DNA of 14,737 nucleotides. Source: Fidelibacterota bacterium. Its GTDB lineage: Bacteria; Fidelibacterota; Marinisomatia; Marinisomatales; TCS55. Every line of letters begins with the position of its first letter. The stretch's first letter is position 1. Below the pieces are notes generated by a model that worked only from the letters and a program-made list of their open reading frames with translations, was not told where the DNA came from and ran no database searches. Positions 1 to 6,098 of the stretch are shown here, piece by piece. The stretch spans positions 1 to 14,737 of the forward strand of contig JAAZYT010000144.1 in assembly GCA_014239505.1 (NCBI GenBank). Direction: 5' to 3'. The translations under genes and the position numbers were made by a program.

Positions 1-486
1 GGAACTATTGTAGGAAGTATAGGGGTAATTATGAATTATCCTGTTATGACAGAGTTATTAGATAAAGTAGGTGTTGAATTTGAAACAGTAAAAAGTGGAG
101 AATTGAAAGATGTGGGTTCTTATTCAAGACAAGTAACTGAAGCAGATCGAAAACATTTAAATGAAATGGTTGATGATATGTATAGTCAGTTTGTGAATAC
201 TGTTTCTAAAAATCGTTCGTTAAGTAAAGAAGCAGTAATTAAAATTGCTGATGGACGAGTTTATACAGGAAAACAATCAAAAGAATTAGGCTTAATTGAT
301 GCAATTGGCACTTTTGAAGATGCTATCTTAATTGCAGGTGCAATGGGCCAAATAACAGGTAAACCAAAAACAGTTCAAGTAAATAAGAAACGCCCCTCTG
401 TTTTGGATTGGTTTACAGGTAACTTGGGGCAAACGGTCAGTGGTTGGTTTGATAAATTACCTGCTTATCGCTGGCGTATGGAGTAA
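1..486 (+). CDS. sppA: Signal peptide peptidase SppA, C-terminal part (5' truncated by window)
   Basis: Membrane-associated serine peptidase of family S49, which degrades signal peptides left in the membrane after export. The reading frame is open from base 1, so the first Met at 31 is internal; 161 codons of the C-terminal half are visible. Seen: the G-S-I-G-V-I motif at fragment residues 5-10, then K-S-G-x-x-K-D-V-G-S at 31-40. The Lys at fragment residue 36 (codon 106-108) aligns with the general-base Lys of the Ser/Lys dyad in single-domain SppA proteins. The typical I-A-D-G-R-V-Y-T-G stretch and G-L-I-D-A-I-G follow. The nucleophilic Ser lies upstream of the window and cannot be checked. 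The C-terminal tail is rich in Trp and basic residues and shows no extra domain. It ends 5 bases before the HU gene, whose ribosome-binding site overlaps its last codons. Identification is firm; full length is unknown. Confidence 0.93.
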   Translation, partial: GTIVGSIGVIMNYPVMTELLDKVGVEFETVKSGELKDVGSYSRQVTEADRKHLNEMVDDMYSQFVNTVSKNRSLSKEAVIKIADGRVYTGKQSKELGLIDAIGTFEDAILIAGAMGQITGKPKTVQVNKKRPSVLDWFTGNLGQTVSGWFDKLPAYRWRME

Positions 487-491
487 ATACC

Positions 492-779
492 ATGACTAAA
501 CAAGAAATTGTAAATATAGTTTCAGATGCTACAGGGCTAACAAAAGTTGAGACAGAAGCAGTAATGAATGGTGTGATGGCAACAATTATTGATTCACTTG
601 GTAAGAATAATCGAGTAGAACTTCGTGGCTTTGGTACTTTTGGAGTAAAACATAGAAAACCAAAAAAAGCAAGAAATCCAGGAACTGGAGAAGCAATTTA
701 TTTACCGGAACGGCATGTGCCAACATTCAAACCAGCAAAAAATATGCGTTCCCACGTTAACGAGAAACTTACAAAATAA
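492..779 (+). CDS. HU/IHF-family DNA-binding protein
   Basis: Small nucleoid-associated protein of 95 residues, the usual length for HU/IHF, which bends and compacts DNA as a dimer. Seen: the N-terminal helical dimerisation part (residues 1-40), the R-G-F-G-T-F motif at 45-50, the A-R-N-P-G-T-G-E beta-arm at 60-67 with the DNA-intercalating Pro63, and the closing V-P-T-F-K-P-A-K-N-M at 76-85. A GGAG Shine-Dalgarno at 480-483 lies 8 bases upstream of the ATG and supports this start. It sits 5 bases after sppA and 10 bases before a very small basic gene, so the three are likely cotranscribed. Whether it behaves as HU or as a sequence-preferring IHF-like protein cannot be told from sequence, so I give no symbol. 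Confidence 0.95.
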   Translation: MTKQEIVNIVSDATGLTKVETEAVMNGVMATIIDSLGKNNRVELRGFGTFGVKHRKPKKARNPGTGEAIYLPERHVPTFKPAKNMRSHVNEKLTK

Positions 780-780
780 A

Positions 781-788
781 AGAGGTGA
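781..788 (+). promoter_or_regulatory. Strong Shine-Dalgarno of the COX24-like mini-gene
   Basis: AGAGGTGA sits one base before the ATG at 790. Its AGAGG core at 781-785 leaves 4 bases to the start. It closely matches the 16S rRNA anti-SD and is the best evidence that this tiny ORF is translated. Confidence 0.7.
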
Positions 789-789
789 C

Positions 790-885
790 ATGCCCTGCGG
801 TAAAAAACGTAAAAGGCGCAAGATAAATACTCACAAGCGTAAAAAACGCTTGCGCGCTAATCGTCATAAAAAGAAAAAAGTATAA
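790..885 (+). CDS. 31-residue basic mini-protein, COX24/AURKAIP1 (mS38/bS22-like) type
   Basis: A 31-codon ORF starts M-P-C-G-K-K-R-K-R-R and ends K-K-K-K-V. More than half its residues are Lys or Arg, and there is a central T-H-K-R-K-K-R-L-R block followed by N-R-H-K-K-K. This matches the short proteins annotated as AURKAIP1/COX24-domain in Bacteroidetes and Chlorobi genomes. The family is related to mitochondrial ribosomal protein mS38 and to mycobacterial bS22, which insert into the small ribosomal subunit. A strong Shine-Dalgarno, AGAGG at 781-785 (within GAGGTGA), precedes the ATG, and the gene follows HU by only 10 bases. It is easily missed because of its size. A small-subunit ribosomal role is inferred from the family. 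It is not bL34: the conserved start of that protein is absent. Confidence that it is a real gene is high; the exact function is less certain. Confidence 0.82.
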   Translation: MPCGKKRKRRKINTHKRKKRLRANRHKKKKV

Positions 886-896
886 TACCCGTTAAA

Positions 897-1757
897 ATGA
901 AACGGGCCAATTCAATATGGCTTTTAATTATAACCCTGGCTCCAATAAGTTTTATTGGAGCTTGGGGCTATGACGGTCATCGCCGAATTAATTATATAGC
1001 TTCAAAACAAATCAACGGACCTTTTGGTCAGTTCCTTAAACAAAACTCTGAGCCACTTAAATGGTACGCGGTTGCCCCAGATTATAATAAAAAAATAGAT
1101 AAAGAAGAATTTCATAAACACTTTATCGATTCTGACTTTTATGATAAATATCCATTTGATAATATTCCTAAAAACTATTCAACATTAGTTTCAAAATATG
1201 GTGAAGATAATATAAAAAAATATGGCATAGCGCCATGGACCATAAAAGAAACATCTGATAGAATAATTGATTTATTAAAAAGGAATCAATTTGAAGAAGC
1301 AGTTTATAATATGGGTGTTTTAGGACATTACATTTCTGATCTTCATATGCCTCTTCATACTGTAATTAATTATGATGGACAGTTTTCTGGAAATGAGGGG
1401 ATTCATAAAAGATGGGAATTGCATTTAGTAAATAAATACATTAAAAATATTAAACCAGTTGGTGAAATTGAAACGGTAGAGGATCCTTGGACTTTTTCAA
1501 TGAAAATAGTCAAAGAATCATTTAAAGCACATCACCTCATATTAGAAGCAGATACAAAGGCAAGAAAATTGTTAACAAAAGAGCAAGCTGAAAAACTGAA
1601 GTCTTACGAGACCCTCAGTTTTGAAAAGCCATATTTAGATGTTTTATTTGCTGAGACAGGAGATTTACTAAGAGATCGCTTGGGACGTGCCGTTATACGT
1701 TTAGCATCTATTTGGAAGTATTGTTGGGAAGAGGCTGGCAAACCTGAATTACCATGA
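897..1757 (+). CDS. Secreted zinc-dependent phospholipase C / S1-P1 nuclease family protein
   Basis: 286-residue exported metalloenzyme. Residues 1-22 form a signal peptide (K-R start, hydrophobic core I-W-L-L-I-I-T-L, cleavage likely after Ala22). The mature protein would then begin with Trp23, and in this superfamily the N-terminal Trp coordinates the trinuclear zinc cluster. Visible candidate ligands: Trp23, His28, Asp62, His75, His144, Asp148 and His154 (motif G-H-Y-I-S-D-L-H-M-P-L-H), His170 and Glu174 (H-x-x-x-E). The last pair is phospholipase C-like; S1/P1 nucleases usually have H-x-x-x-D. Proteins of this architecture are common in Bacteroidetes. The substrate (phospholipid or nucleic acid) cannot be decided. 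It begins 11 bases after the mini-gene without an obvious Shine-Dalgarno, and its TGA stop overlaps the ATG of xseA, which suggests translational coupling. Confidence 0.85.
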   Translation: MKRANSIWLLIITLAPISFIGAWGYDGHRRINYIASKQINGPFGQFLKQNSEPLKWYAVAPDYNKKIDKEEFHKHFIDSDFYDKYPFDNIPKNYSTLVSKYGEDNIKKYGIAPWTIKETSDRIIDLLKRNQFEEAVYNMGVLGHYISDLHMPLHTVINYDGQFSGNEGIHKRWELHLVNKYIKNIKPVGEIETVEDPWTFSMKIVKESFKAHHLILEADTKARKLLTKEQAEKLKSYETLSFEKPYLDVLFAETGDLLRDRLGRAVIRLASIWKYCWEEAGKPELP

Positions 1758-2962
1758 GTTTAAATAAATCTACTATTTCTGTTTCAGAGCTAACGTTTCA
1801 GCTAAAAAAAATAATTGAATCTAATTTCTCAAATATTTGGATTCAGGGTGAAATATCAAATTTTAAACATCATTCATCGGGTCATATGTATTTCACTTTA
1901 AAAGATAAAAGCGCTGAACTACGTTGTGTTATGTTTCGTGGTTATAACCAAGGAATTCACTTTAAGCCTGAAGATGGAATGGACGTTATATTACAAGGAA
2001 AAATAACAGTTTATGAAACTCGTGGACAATATCAACTTATGGTTCAAAATATGGAACCTGCAGGTATTGGGACACTCTTTCTGGCTTTCGAAGCATTAAA
2101 AAAACAATTACAATTAGAAGGCATTTTTGATAATGCATTAAAAAAGCAGTTACCGCAGTTTCCAAAAAAAGTAGGAATAGTAACTTCACAAACTGGAGCC
2201 GCATTCAAAGATATGGTTCAAGTATTGAATAGACGAGCCCCATATGTTGATATTCTTTTACGACCAACTTTAGTTCAGGGAGATAATGCGGCAAATGATA
2301 TTGTAGAAGCAATTAAAGAAATCTCTTTAAAAAATATTGATGTATTAATTATTGGAAGAGGTGGTGGTTCATTAGAAGACTTATGGGCTTTTAATGAAGA
2401 AGTAGTTGCTAGATCTATTGTAGCTTGTAAAATTCCTATTATTTCAGCAGTTGGACATGAAACTGATATAACTATTAGCGATATGGTAGCTGATCTAAGA
2501 GCGCCTACACCTTCAGCTGCTGCAGAAATTGTGGCTCTCTCAGTTATTGATCTAAAACAAAAAATTAACCAGCAAATAAATATTTTAATTAAACAATTTC
2601 AATTTAAACTAAATAAAATATGGCAAACATTTGATTATTTAGCTGAAAGACACAATCTTCAAAAACCACAAAACATAATTCAACGTCAAAAAGAAAAAAT
2701 AAATACTTTATCTAACGGATTATTATTGAAAATGAATCATCTTTTCGCAATTTCAAAGACCAAGACACTTGCAATTAGCAAAGAATTAAATATTTTAAAT
2801 CCCTCAGATATTTTAAAACGTGGATATAGTATTATTTATGATACCAATGGTGCTATCATACGAAAAGGTAGTGACTTGAAGGAGAACGATCTTTTTGAAG
2901 CACAAATTGGACAAGATCGAATAGAAGCTGTTAAAAAAAGAGATATTTTTAAAGATAATTGA
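1754..2962 (+). CDS. xseA: Exonuclease VII large subunit
   Basis: Catalytic subunit of exonuclease VII, which cuts single-stranded DNA from either end into oligonucleotides in repair and recombination; cytoplasmic. At 402 residues it has family length. Seen: an N-terminal OB fold (about residues 5-105, with W-I-Q-G-E-I-S-N at 29-36), then the nuclease domain with K-V-G-I-V-T-S-Q-T-G-A-A at 139-150, I-I-G-R-G-G-G-S-L-E-D-L at 199-210, S-A-V-G-H-E-T-D at 231-238 and A-D-L-R-A-P-T-P-S-A-A-A at 246-257. A coiled-coil-prone stretch (about 265-345) precedes the C-terminal K-R-G-Y-S-I at 355-360. Its ATG overlaps the stop of the preceding phospholipase-like gene (ATGA), and xseB follows after 30 bases. 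Nothing is missing. Confidence 0.97.
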   Translation: MSLNKSTISVSELTFQLKKIIESNFSNIWIQGEISNFKHHSSGHMYFTLKDKSAELRCVMFRGYNQGIHFKPEDGMDVILQGKITVYETRGQYQLMVQNMEPAGIGTLFLAFEALKKQLQLEGIFDNALKKQLPQFPKKVGIVTSQTGAAFKDMVQVLNRRAPYVDILLRPTLVQGDNAANDIVEAIKEISLKNIDVLIIGRGGGSLEDLWAFNEEVVARSIVACKIPIISAVGHETDITISDMVADLRAPTPSAAAEIVALSVIDLKQKINQQINILIKQFQFKLNKIWQTFDYLAERHNLQKPQNIIQRQKEKINTLSNGLLLKMNHLFAISKTKTLAISKELNILNPSDILKRGYSIIYDTNGAIIRKGSDLKENDLFEAQIGQDRIEAVKKRDIFKDN

Positions 2963-2992
2963 GAAAAAGAATCACAAGGATTAAATTTAAAT

Positions 2993-3226
2993 ATGACCAA
3001 AGATAAATCATTTGTTTTTGAAGACGCAATGAAAGAACTTGAAACTATTGTTAGTACGCTTGAGAGTGAGAGTGAATCACTTGAGAAAAGTATGGAATTA
3101 TTTGAAAAGGGCATAGAGCTGAGCCAGTCTTTAAGAGATCATTTAGATTCAGCTGAGCAACGAATTGAGATTCTTATGAATGAATCTAAAGATAAAATAA
3201 AAATAGATAAAACAGATGAAGAATGA
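2993..3226 (+). CDS. xseB: Exonuclease VII small subunit
   Basis: 77-residue helical subunit; several copies bind the coiled coil of XseA and make the active holoenzyme. Seen: F-E-D-A-M-K-E-L-E-T-I-V at residues 8-19, then L-E-S-E-S-E-S-L-E-K-S-M-E-L-F-E-K-G at about 23-40, both standard for the family, followed by an acidic/lysine-rich tail. An AAGGA at 2976-2980 lies 12 bases upstream of the ATG, a long spacing, and no in-frame alternative start lies between them. The stop overlaps the nadK start in an ATGA (3223-3226). Adjacency to xseA is the usual arrangement and fixes the identity. Confidence 0.95.
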   Translation: MTKDKSFVFEDAMKELETIVSTLESESESLEKSMELFEKGIELSQSLRDHLDSAEQRIEILMNESKDKIKIDKTDEE

Positions 3227-4119
3227 CTAAGGAAATCACTAAACCACATTCATTTGGAATATGGGGTAATACAGATAAACCTAAATTCTGGGAACTATTA
3301 GAACCAATTCTCAAATGGGCAGAACAAAAAAAAATAATTCCGTTTATAACTACACGAATTAAAAATCAACTACCTAATAGTTTCAAATATAAAGTTCAAT
3401 TAATTGAATCGGCTGATGATTTTCAAAATATCGATTTTCTTTTAACTCTAGGAGGAGATGGAACAATGTTGTCAGCTGCTCGAGCTGTAGAATATCGTAA
3501 AACTCCTATACTTGGAATCCATTTAGGAGAGCTTGGTTTTTTAGCCAAAATAACTACAGATGTAATGTTTGAACGATTAGATATGGTTGCTGATGCAAAT
3601 TATGAAATTCAAAAGAGAATGGTTCTTAAAGGCCAAATCATGAATAGTGAAAACCCTTCTACTTTTTATGCTTTAAATGATTTTGTAATTGATCGAGGTA
3701 AATCTCATAGATTAATTACGTTAAGATTGAAATCTAATGATAGATATGTTGCTGATTATAAAGCTGATGGTTTGATTATTGGAACGCCAACAGGATCAAC
3801 TGCCTATGCGTTATCTGCTGGAGGACCTATAATTATGCCAAAGTTAAAAGCTATGGTAGTTGTCCCAATAAGCCCACATACATTAAACCTTCGCCCTATA
3901 GTTTTACCTGATGATCAAACTTTGGAAATAACTTTTCCAATTGATGGAAATGATGGACTTGCTTTTGCTATTGATGGTCAGGTAAATCAATATTTAGATC
4001 AAAATTCAAAAATTATAATAAAAAAAGCTCCTTATGATATAAATATGATTGATTATAAGGACTCAAACTATTTTGATAATTTACAACAAAAAATGGGATG
4101 GGGAAGAAGGGGCAACTAA
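3223..4119 (+). CDS. nadK: NAD kinase
   Basis: Cytoplasmic enzyme that phosphorylates NAD at the 2' position of its adenosine ribose to give NADP. 298 residues, normal for the bacterial enzyme. Seen: L-T-L-G-G-D-G-T-M-L at 74-83, with the GGDGT motif at 77-81 and the catalytic Asp79; G-I-H-L-G-E-L-G-F-L-A at 98-108; L-N-D-F-V at 151-155; D-G-L-I-I-G-T-P-T-G-S-T-A-Y at 182-195; and the late D-G at 251-252. The C-terminus (L-Q-Q-K-M-G-W-G) is like that of many FCB homologues. Its ATG overlaps the xseB stop, so it is probably translationally coupled to the exonuclease VII genes. A run of nine A at 3326-3334 lies in a variable N-terminal part (residues 35-38) without breaking the frame. Confidence 0.97.
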   Translation: MTKEITKPHSFGIWGNTDKPKFWELLEPILKWAEQKKIIPFITTRIKNQLPNSFKYKVQLIESADDFQNIDFLLTLGGDGTMLSAARAVEYRKTPILGIHLGELGFLAKITTDVMFERLDMVADANYEIQKRMVLKGQIMNSENPSTFYALNDFVIDRGKSHRLITLRLKSNDRYVADYKADGLIIGTPTGSTAYALSAGGPIIMPKLKAMVVVPISPHTLNLRPIVLPDDQTLEITFPIDGNDGLAFAIDGQVNQYLDQNSKIIIKKAPYDINMIDYKDSNYFDNLQQKMGWGRRGN

Positions 4120-4162
4120 AGTTTTTTATATGAATAAGTGATGCTTCTTATTGAAAAAAACT
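4120..4162. repeat. Imperfect stem-loop between nadK and yjbQ
   Basis: AGTTTTTT (4120-4127) pairs with AAAAAACT (4155-4162), and the inner AATAAG (4133-4138) pairs with CTTATT (4147-4152) around an 8-base loop. An asymmetric bulge (4128-4132 against 4153-4154) separates the two stems. The T-run lies on the 5' side, not after the stem, so it is not a canonical intrinsic terminator for the + strand. It starts directly after the nadK stop and ends 6 bases before the yjbQ ATG, so it could modulate yjbQ translation. AT-rich sequence forms such stems easily by chance. Confidence 0.4.
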
Positions 4163-4168
4163 ATTTAA

Positions 4169-4588
4169 ATGTGGCAACAAAAAGAAATTACTCTAATCCA
4201 ATTTCCTAGAGGGTTTCATATTATTACAGATGAAATTATTAAACAGATTCCTAATATTAATAATATCTCAACTGGACTTTTGCATATATTTATTAAACAC
4301 ACATCAGCTTCTTTAACAATTAATGAAGATGCAGACCCTACTGTAAGAGGAGATTTTGAAGCACATCTAAATAAAATAATTCCTGAAAACGAGCCTCATT
4401 ATAAACATACGATTGAAGGCTCCGACGATATGCCTGCCCATCTCAAGTCATCTATACTTGGTTCTTCATTAAGTATTCCAATATCTAACGGAAAATTAAA
4501 TTTAGGAACTTGGCAAGGTATATATTTGTGCGAGCATCGAAACCATGGAGGAAGGAGAAAACTAGTTTTATCTATTCATGGAGAGTAA
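4169..4588 (+). CDS. yjbQ: YjbQ/UPF0047 family protein (secondary thiamine-phosphate synthase type)
   Basis: 139-residue single-domain protein, the usual length for the family. Seen: H-T-S-A-S-L-T-I-N-E-D at 44-54, H-T-I-E-G-S-D-D-M-P-A-H at 80-91, and G-T-W-Q-G-I-Y-L-C-E-H-R at 113-124, all signature blocks. The conserved His and Glu residues (H44, H80, H91, E122, H123) suggest a metal or substrate site. E. coli YjbQ has weak thiamine-phosphate synthase activity and is named a secondary enzyme for that reason; the true physiological role is not settled, and no thiamine gene is nearby. No Shine-Dalgarno is visible before the ATG; the upstream bases are AT-rich (CTATTTAA). It is the last + strand gene before a convergent pair. 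Confidence 0.92.
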   Translation: MWQQKEITLIQFPRGFHIITDEIIKQIPNINNISTGLLHIFIKHTSASLTINEDADPTVRGDFEAHLNKIIPENEPHYKHTIEGSDDMPAHLKSSILGSSLSIPISNGKLNLGTWQGIYLCEHRNHGGRRKLVLSIHGE

Positions 4589-4592
4589 TCTT

Positions 4593-4685
4593 TTAATATT
4601 CTTGCATTTCTTTTGCTAAAGAATCATCTTTAGCATTACGAAAAATTGCATAGCCATTAGTTAAGTATACTTTTAAAATGGTCAT
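4593..4685 (-). CDS. Doubtful 30-residue hypothetical ORF
   Basis: ATG at 4685-4683 (- strand) and stop at 4593-4595 give M-T-I-L-K-V-Y-L-T-N-G-Y-A-I-F-R, then N-A-K-D-D-S-L-A-K and M-Q-E-Y. It starts 8 bases after the stop of the CoA-binding gene on the same strand. I do not recognise it. There is no Shine-Dalgarno, and a perfect hairpin (4614-4635) that is more simply read as a convergent terminator lies within it. Composition is ordinary for the genome. It may be a real short gene or chance. Confidence 0.22.
   Translation of the reverse strand: MTILKVYLTNGYAIFRNAKDDSLAKEMQEY
4614..4635. terminator. Perfect 9-bp hairpin between convergent genes, possible two-way terminator
   Basis: TGCTAAAGA (4614-4622), loop ATCA, then TCTTTAGCA (4627-4635) is a perfect inverted repeat. 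It lies in the convergent gap, 25 bases after the yjbQ stop and 58 bases beyond the end of the CoA-binding gene on the other strand. Neither side carries a clean T-tract, so it is not a textbook intrinsic terminator, but its position fits transcript-end formation or 3'-end stabilisation for both units. Confidence 0.5.
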
Positions 4686-4693
4686 AGATTTCG

Positions 4694-5089
4694 TTAAAGC
4701 TGATGATGTCTTCTAAGCATACAATCATTCATTACAAAAAGGAGGTTTTTTGAATTAGCGATTTCTGAAGCTTCTTCATTAATTATACCATCTTGAAGCC
4801 ATAAAGCTTTAGCATTTATTTTGATTGCTTCTTTAACTATTGGCATAACGTACTCAGATCTTCGAAAAATATCAACAATCTCTACTTTTGTTGGTATATC
4901 TGATAAGCTAGGATAGGTTTTCAAGCCTGCTATTTCAGAATGTCCTGGGTTGACAGGTATAATATCATATCCATTTTCTTTTAGGTAAAGAGCTACGTAA
5001 TGACTTGGCCTTTCTGGTTTCGGACTCATCCCAACTACAGCAATAGATTTCATTGTAAAAATTTTATTTATTGTTTCAATAGTATTCAT
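4694..5089 (-). CDS. CoA-binding domain protein (YccU-like)
   Basis: 131-residue Rossmann-fold protein of the CoA_binding_2 type. Seen: S-I-A-V-V-G-M-S-P-K-P-E-R-P-S-H at 15-30 (the nucleotide loop and the P-x-R-x-S-x-x-V signature), Y-D-I-I-P-V-N-P at 41-48, V-D-I-F-R-R at 72-77, A-L-W-L-Q-D-G-I at 95-102, and the closing M-N-D-C-M-L-R-R-H-H at 120-129, where relatives have a conserved M-D-x-C-x-K-x-x-H. Structural relatives bind CoA; the physiological function is unknown. Its ATG overlaps the stop of the upstream proline dehydrogenase gene (ATGA, 5086-5089), so the two are cotranscribed and probably coupled. A role in proline metabolism is not shown by the sequence. Confidence 0.9.
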   Translation of the reverse strand: MNTIETINKIFTMKSIAVVGMSPKPERPSHYVALYLKENGYDIIPVNPGHSEIAGLKTYPSLSDIPTKVEIVDIFRRSEYVMPIVKEAIKINAKALWLQDGIINEEASEIANSKNLLFVMNDCMLRRHHQL

Positions 5090-5985
5090 TTTTTGAAAAG
5101 GTTCCTTAAAACGTAAGAAATAATTTTAGGATTTTCTTTTAGTCGACGAACTGAATATTCAAACCATGCTTCTCCGAAAGGAACATAAATACGAATTTTA
5201 TAACCTTTCTGCTTCAACTTATCTAATTTATTCCCCATAGGTACACCGTATAGTACTTGAAATTCAAATTTATCTGAGGATACATTATTTTTTTCAATAA
5301 AAGATTCTAAGCGATCAATTAAAGTAAGATCGTGAGTAGCTAAGCATGCATAACCTTTTCCTTTTAATAATGTTTTTGCCATCTCAAAATAATTATCATT
5401 TATTGCTAAACGATCTTGAATTGCAATGTTTTTAGATTCATTATATATACCTTTGCAAATTCTAAGATTAAGTTTAGGATTATCTAAATCTTTAATATCA
5501 TTCATGCTGCGATATAAATAAGCTTGAATAACTGTTCCCATTTTCTCATTATTAATTAATGTGTTATTATATATTTCAAAAGTTTTAGTTGTATATGGTG
5601 AGTTTTCCATATCTATAGTAATTCCAACATTGTTTTCCTTGCCTATTAAGGATAAAGAATGAATATTTTTTTCTCCTAAATTATGATCAATGCCTAGTCC
5701 AAGGTGCGTTAACTTTACTGAAATTGTACTATCTAGTTTTTCAATAGAAATTTTTTTTATTAATTCAGAATATTCACTTTTTATTTTATCAGCCTCTTCT
5801 TCAGAATTAACAAATTCACCTAAAATATCTATAGTTGTTGAGAATCCATCATCATTTAATTTTTTTACGGTTTTGATAACTGAATTAATATTCTCTCCAG
5901 CCACGTAAGGTTTAGCAAAAGGCCTTACAAGACTTTTTGGCAGGTAAGGCATTATTGTTGCTAATAAAGAATTTATTATTACCAT
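5086..5985 (-). CDS. Proline dehydrogenase (monofunctional)
   Basis: FAD enzyme that oxidises L-proline to pyrroline-5-carboxylate and passes electrons to membrane quinone. At 299 residues it is a stand-alone (beta-alpha)8 barrel, without the P5C dehydrogenase half of PutA. Seen: F-A-K-P-Y-V-A-G at 23-30, S-V-K-L-T-H-L-G at 89-96, T-I-D-M-E-N at 123-128, L-R-I-C-K-G-I-Y at 174-181, A-T-H-D at 216-219, E-F-Q-V-L-Y-G at 241-247, Y-V-P-F-G at 267-271, and Y-S-V-R-R-L-K-E-N-P at 277-286. Tyr277, Arg280 and Arg281 match the substrate-binding Y-x-x-R-R of PutA. The ATG at 5985 is chosen because the family's N-terminal segment begins soon after; no Shine-Dalgarno is seen. It is transcribed away from nuoA across a 169-bp gap with candidate promoters. 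No P5C dehydrogenase gene is in the window. Confidence 0.95.
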   Translation of the reverse strand: MVIINSLLATIMPYLPKSLVRPFAKPYVAGENINSVIKTVKKLNDDGFSTTIDILGEFVNSEEEADKIKSEYSELIKKISIEKLDSTISVKLTHLGLGIDHNLGEKNIHSLSLIGKENNVGITIDMENSPYTTKTFEIYNNTLINNEKMGTVIQAYLYRSMNDIKDLDNPKLNLRICKGIYNESKNIAIQDRLAINDNYFEMAKTLLKGKGYACLATHDLTLIDRLESFIEKNNVSSDKFEFQVLYGVPMGNKLDKLKQKGYKIRIYVPFGEAWFEYSVRRLKENPKIISYVLRNLFKK

Positions 5986-6044
5986 GAGACTGATAATTTA
6001 TGTTAAGTAATTAAACTTCATCAATCGGAATTGTCTACGAATTT

Positions 6045-6098
6045 TAACTTCAATTAATAAGTTATAAAAATAAGTTAATAATAATCAAAGTTTAACTT
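6045..6098. repeat. Four TAACTT/AAGTTA elements around the divergent promoters
   Basis: TAACTT at 6045-6050, AAGTTA at 6059-6064, AAGTTA at 6072-6077 and TAACTT at 6093-6098 form two inverted pairs (gaps of 8 and 15 bases). The second element overlaps the candidate -10 of the proline dehydrogenase operon and the fourth overlaps the candidate -35 of nuo. A related ACTTTAAGT palindrome lies at 6105-6113. They could be operator half-sites; the AT-rich background makes chance possible. Confidence 0.35.
6061..6088 (-). promoter_or_regulatory. Candidate promoter for the proline dehydrogenase operon
   Basis: Read on the - strand: TTGATT (6088-6083, 4/6 to the sigma70 -35), a 16-base spacer, then TATAAC (6066-6061, 5/6 to the -10). 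It points at the proline dehydrogenase start about 75 bases downstream. In AT-rich DNA such matches arise by chance, so this is only a candidate. Confidence 0.4.

Noticed and set aside
881..886. Perfect TATAAT that could be a -10 for the zinc enzyme gene
   Set aside because: It is made by the last codon and stop of the mini-gene; no -35 or extended -10 lies upstream, and such hexamers are frequent in AT-rich DNA.
2836..3114. 92-codon Ser-rich ORF on the - strand
   Set aside because: It lies antisense to the end of xseA and the start of xseB, with low-complexity Ser/Phe composition from reading real codons backwards; no Shine-Dalgarno or family motif.
5690..5908. 72-codon + strand ORF inside proline dehydrogenase
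   Set aside because: Antisense shadow of a gene with clear conserved motifs; Ser/Phe/Ile-rich composition and no recognisable domain.
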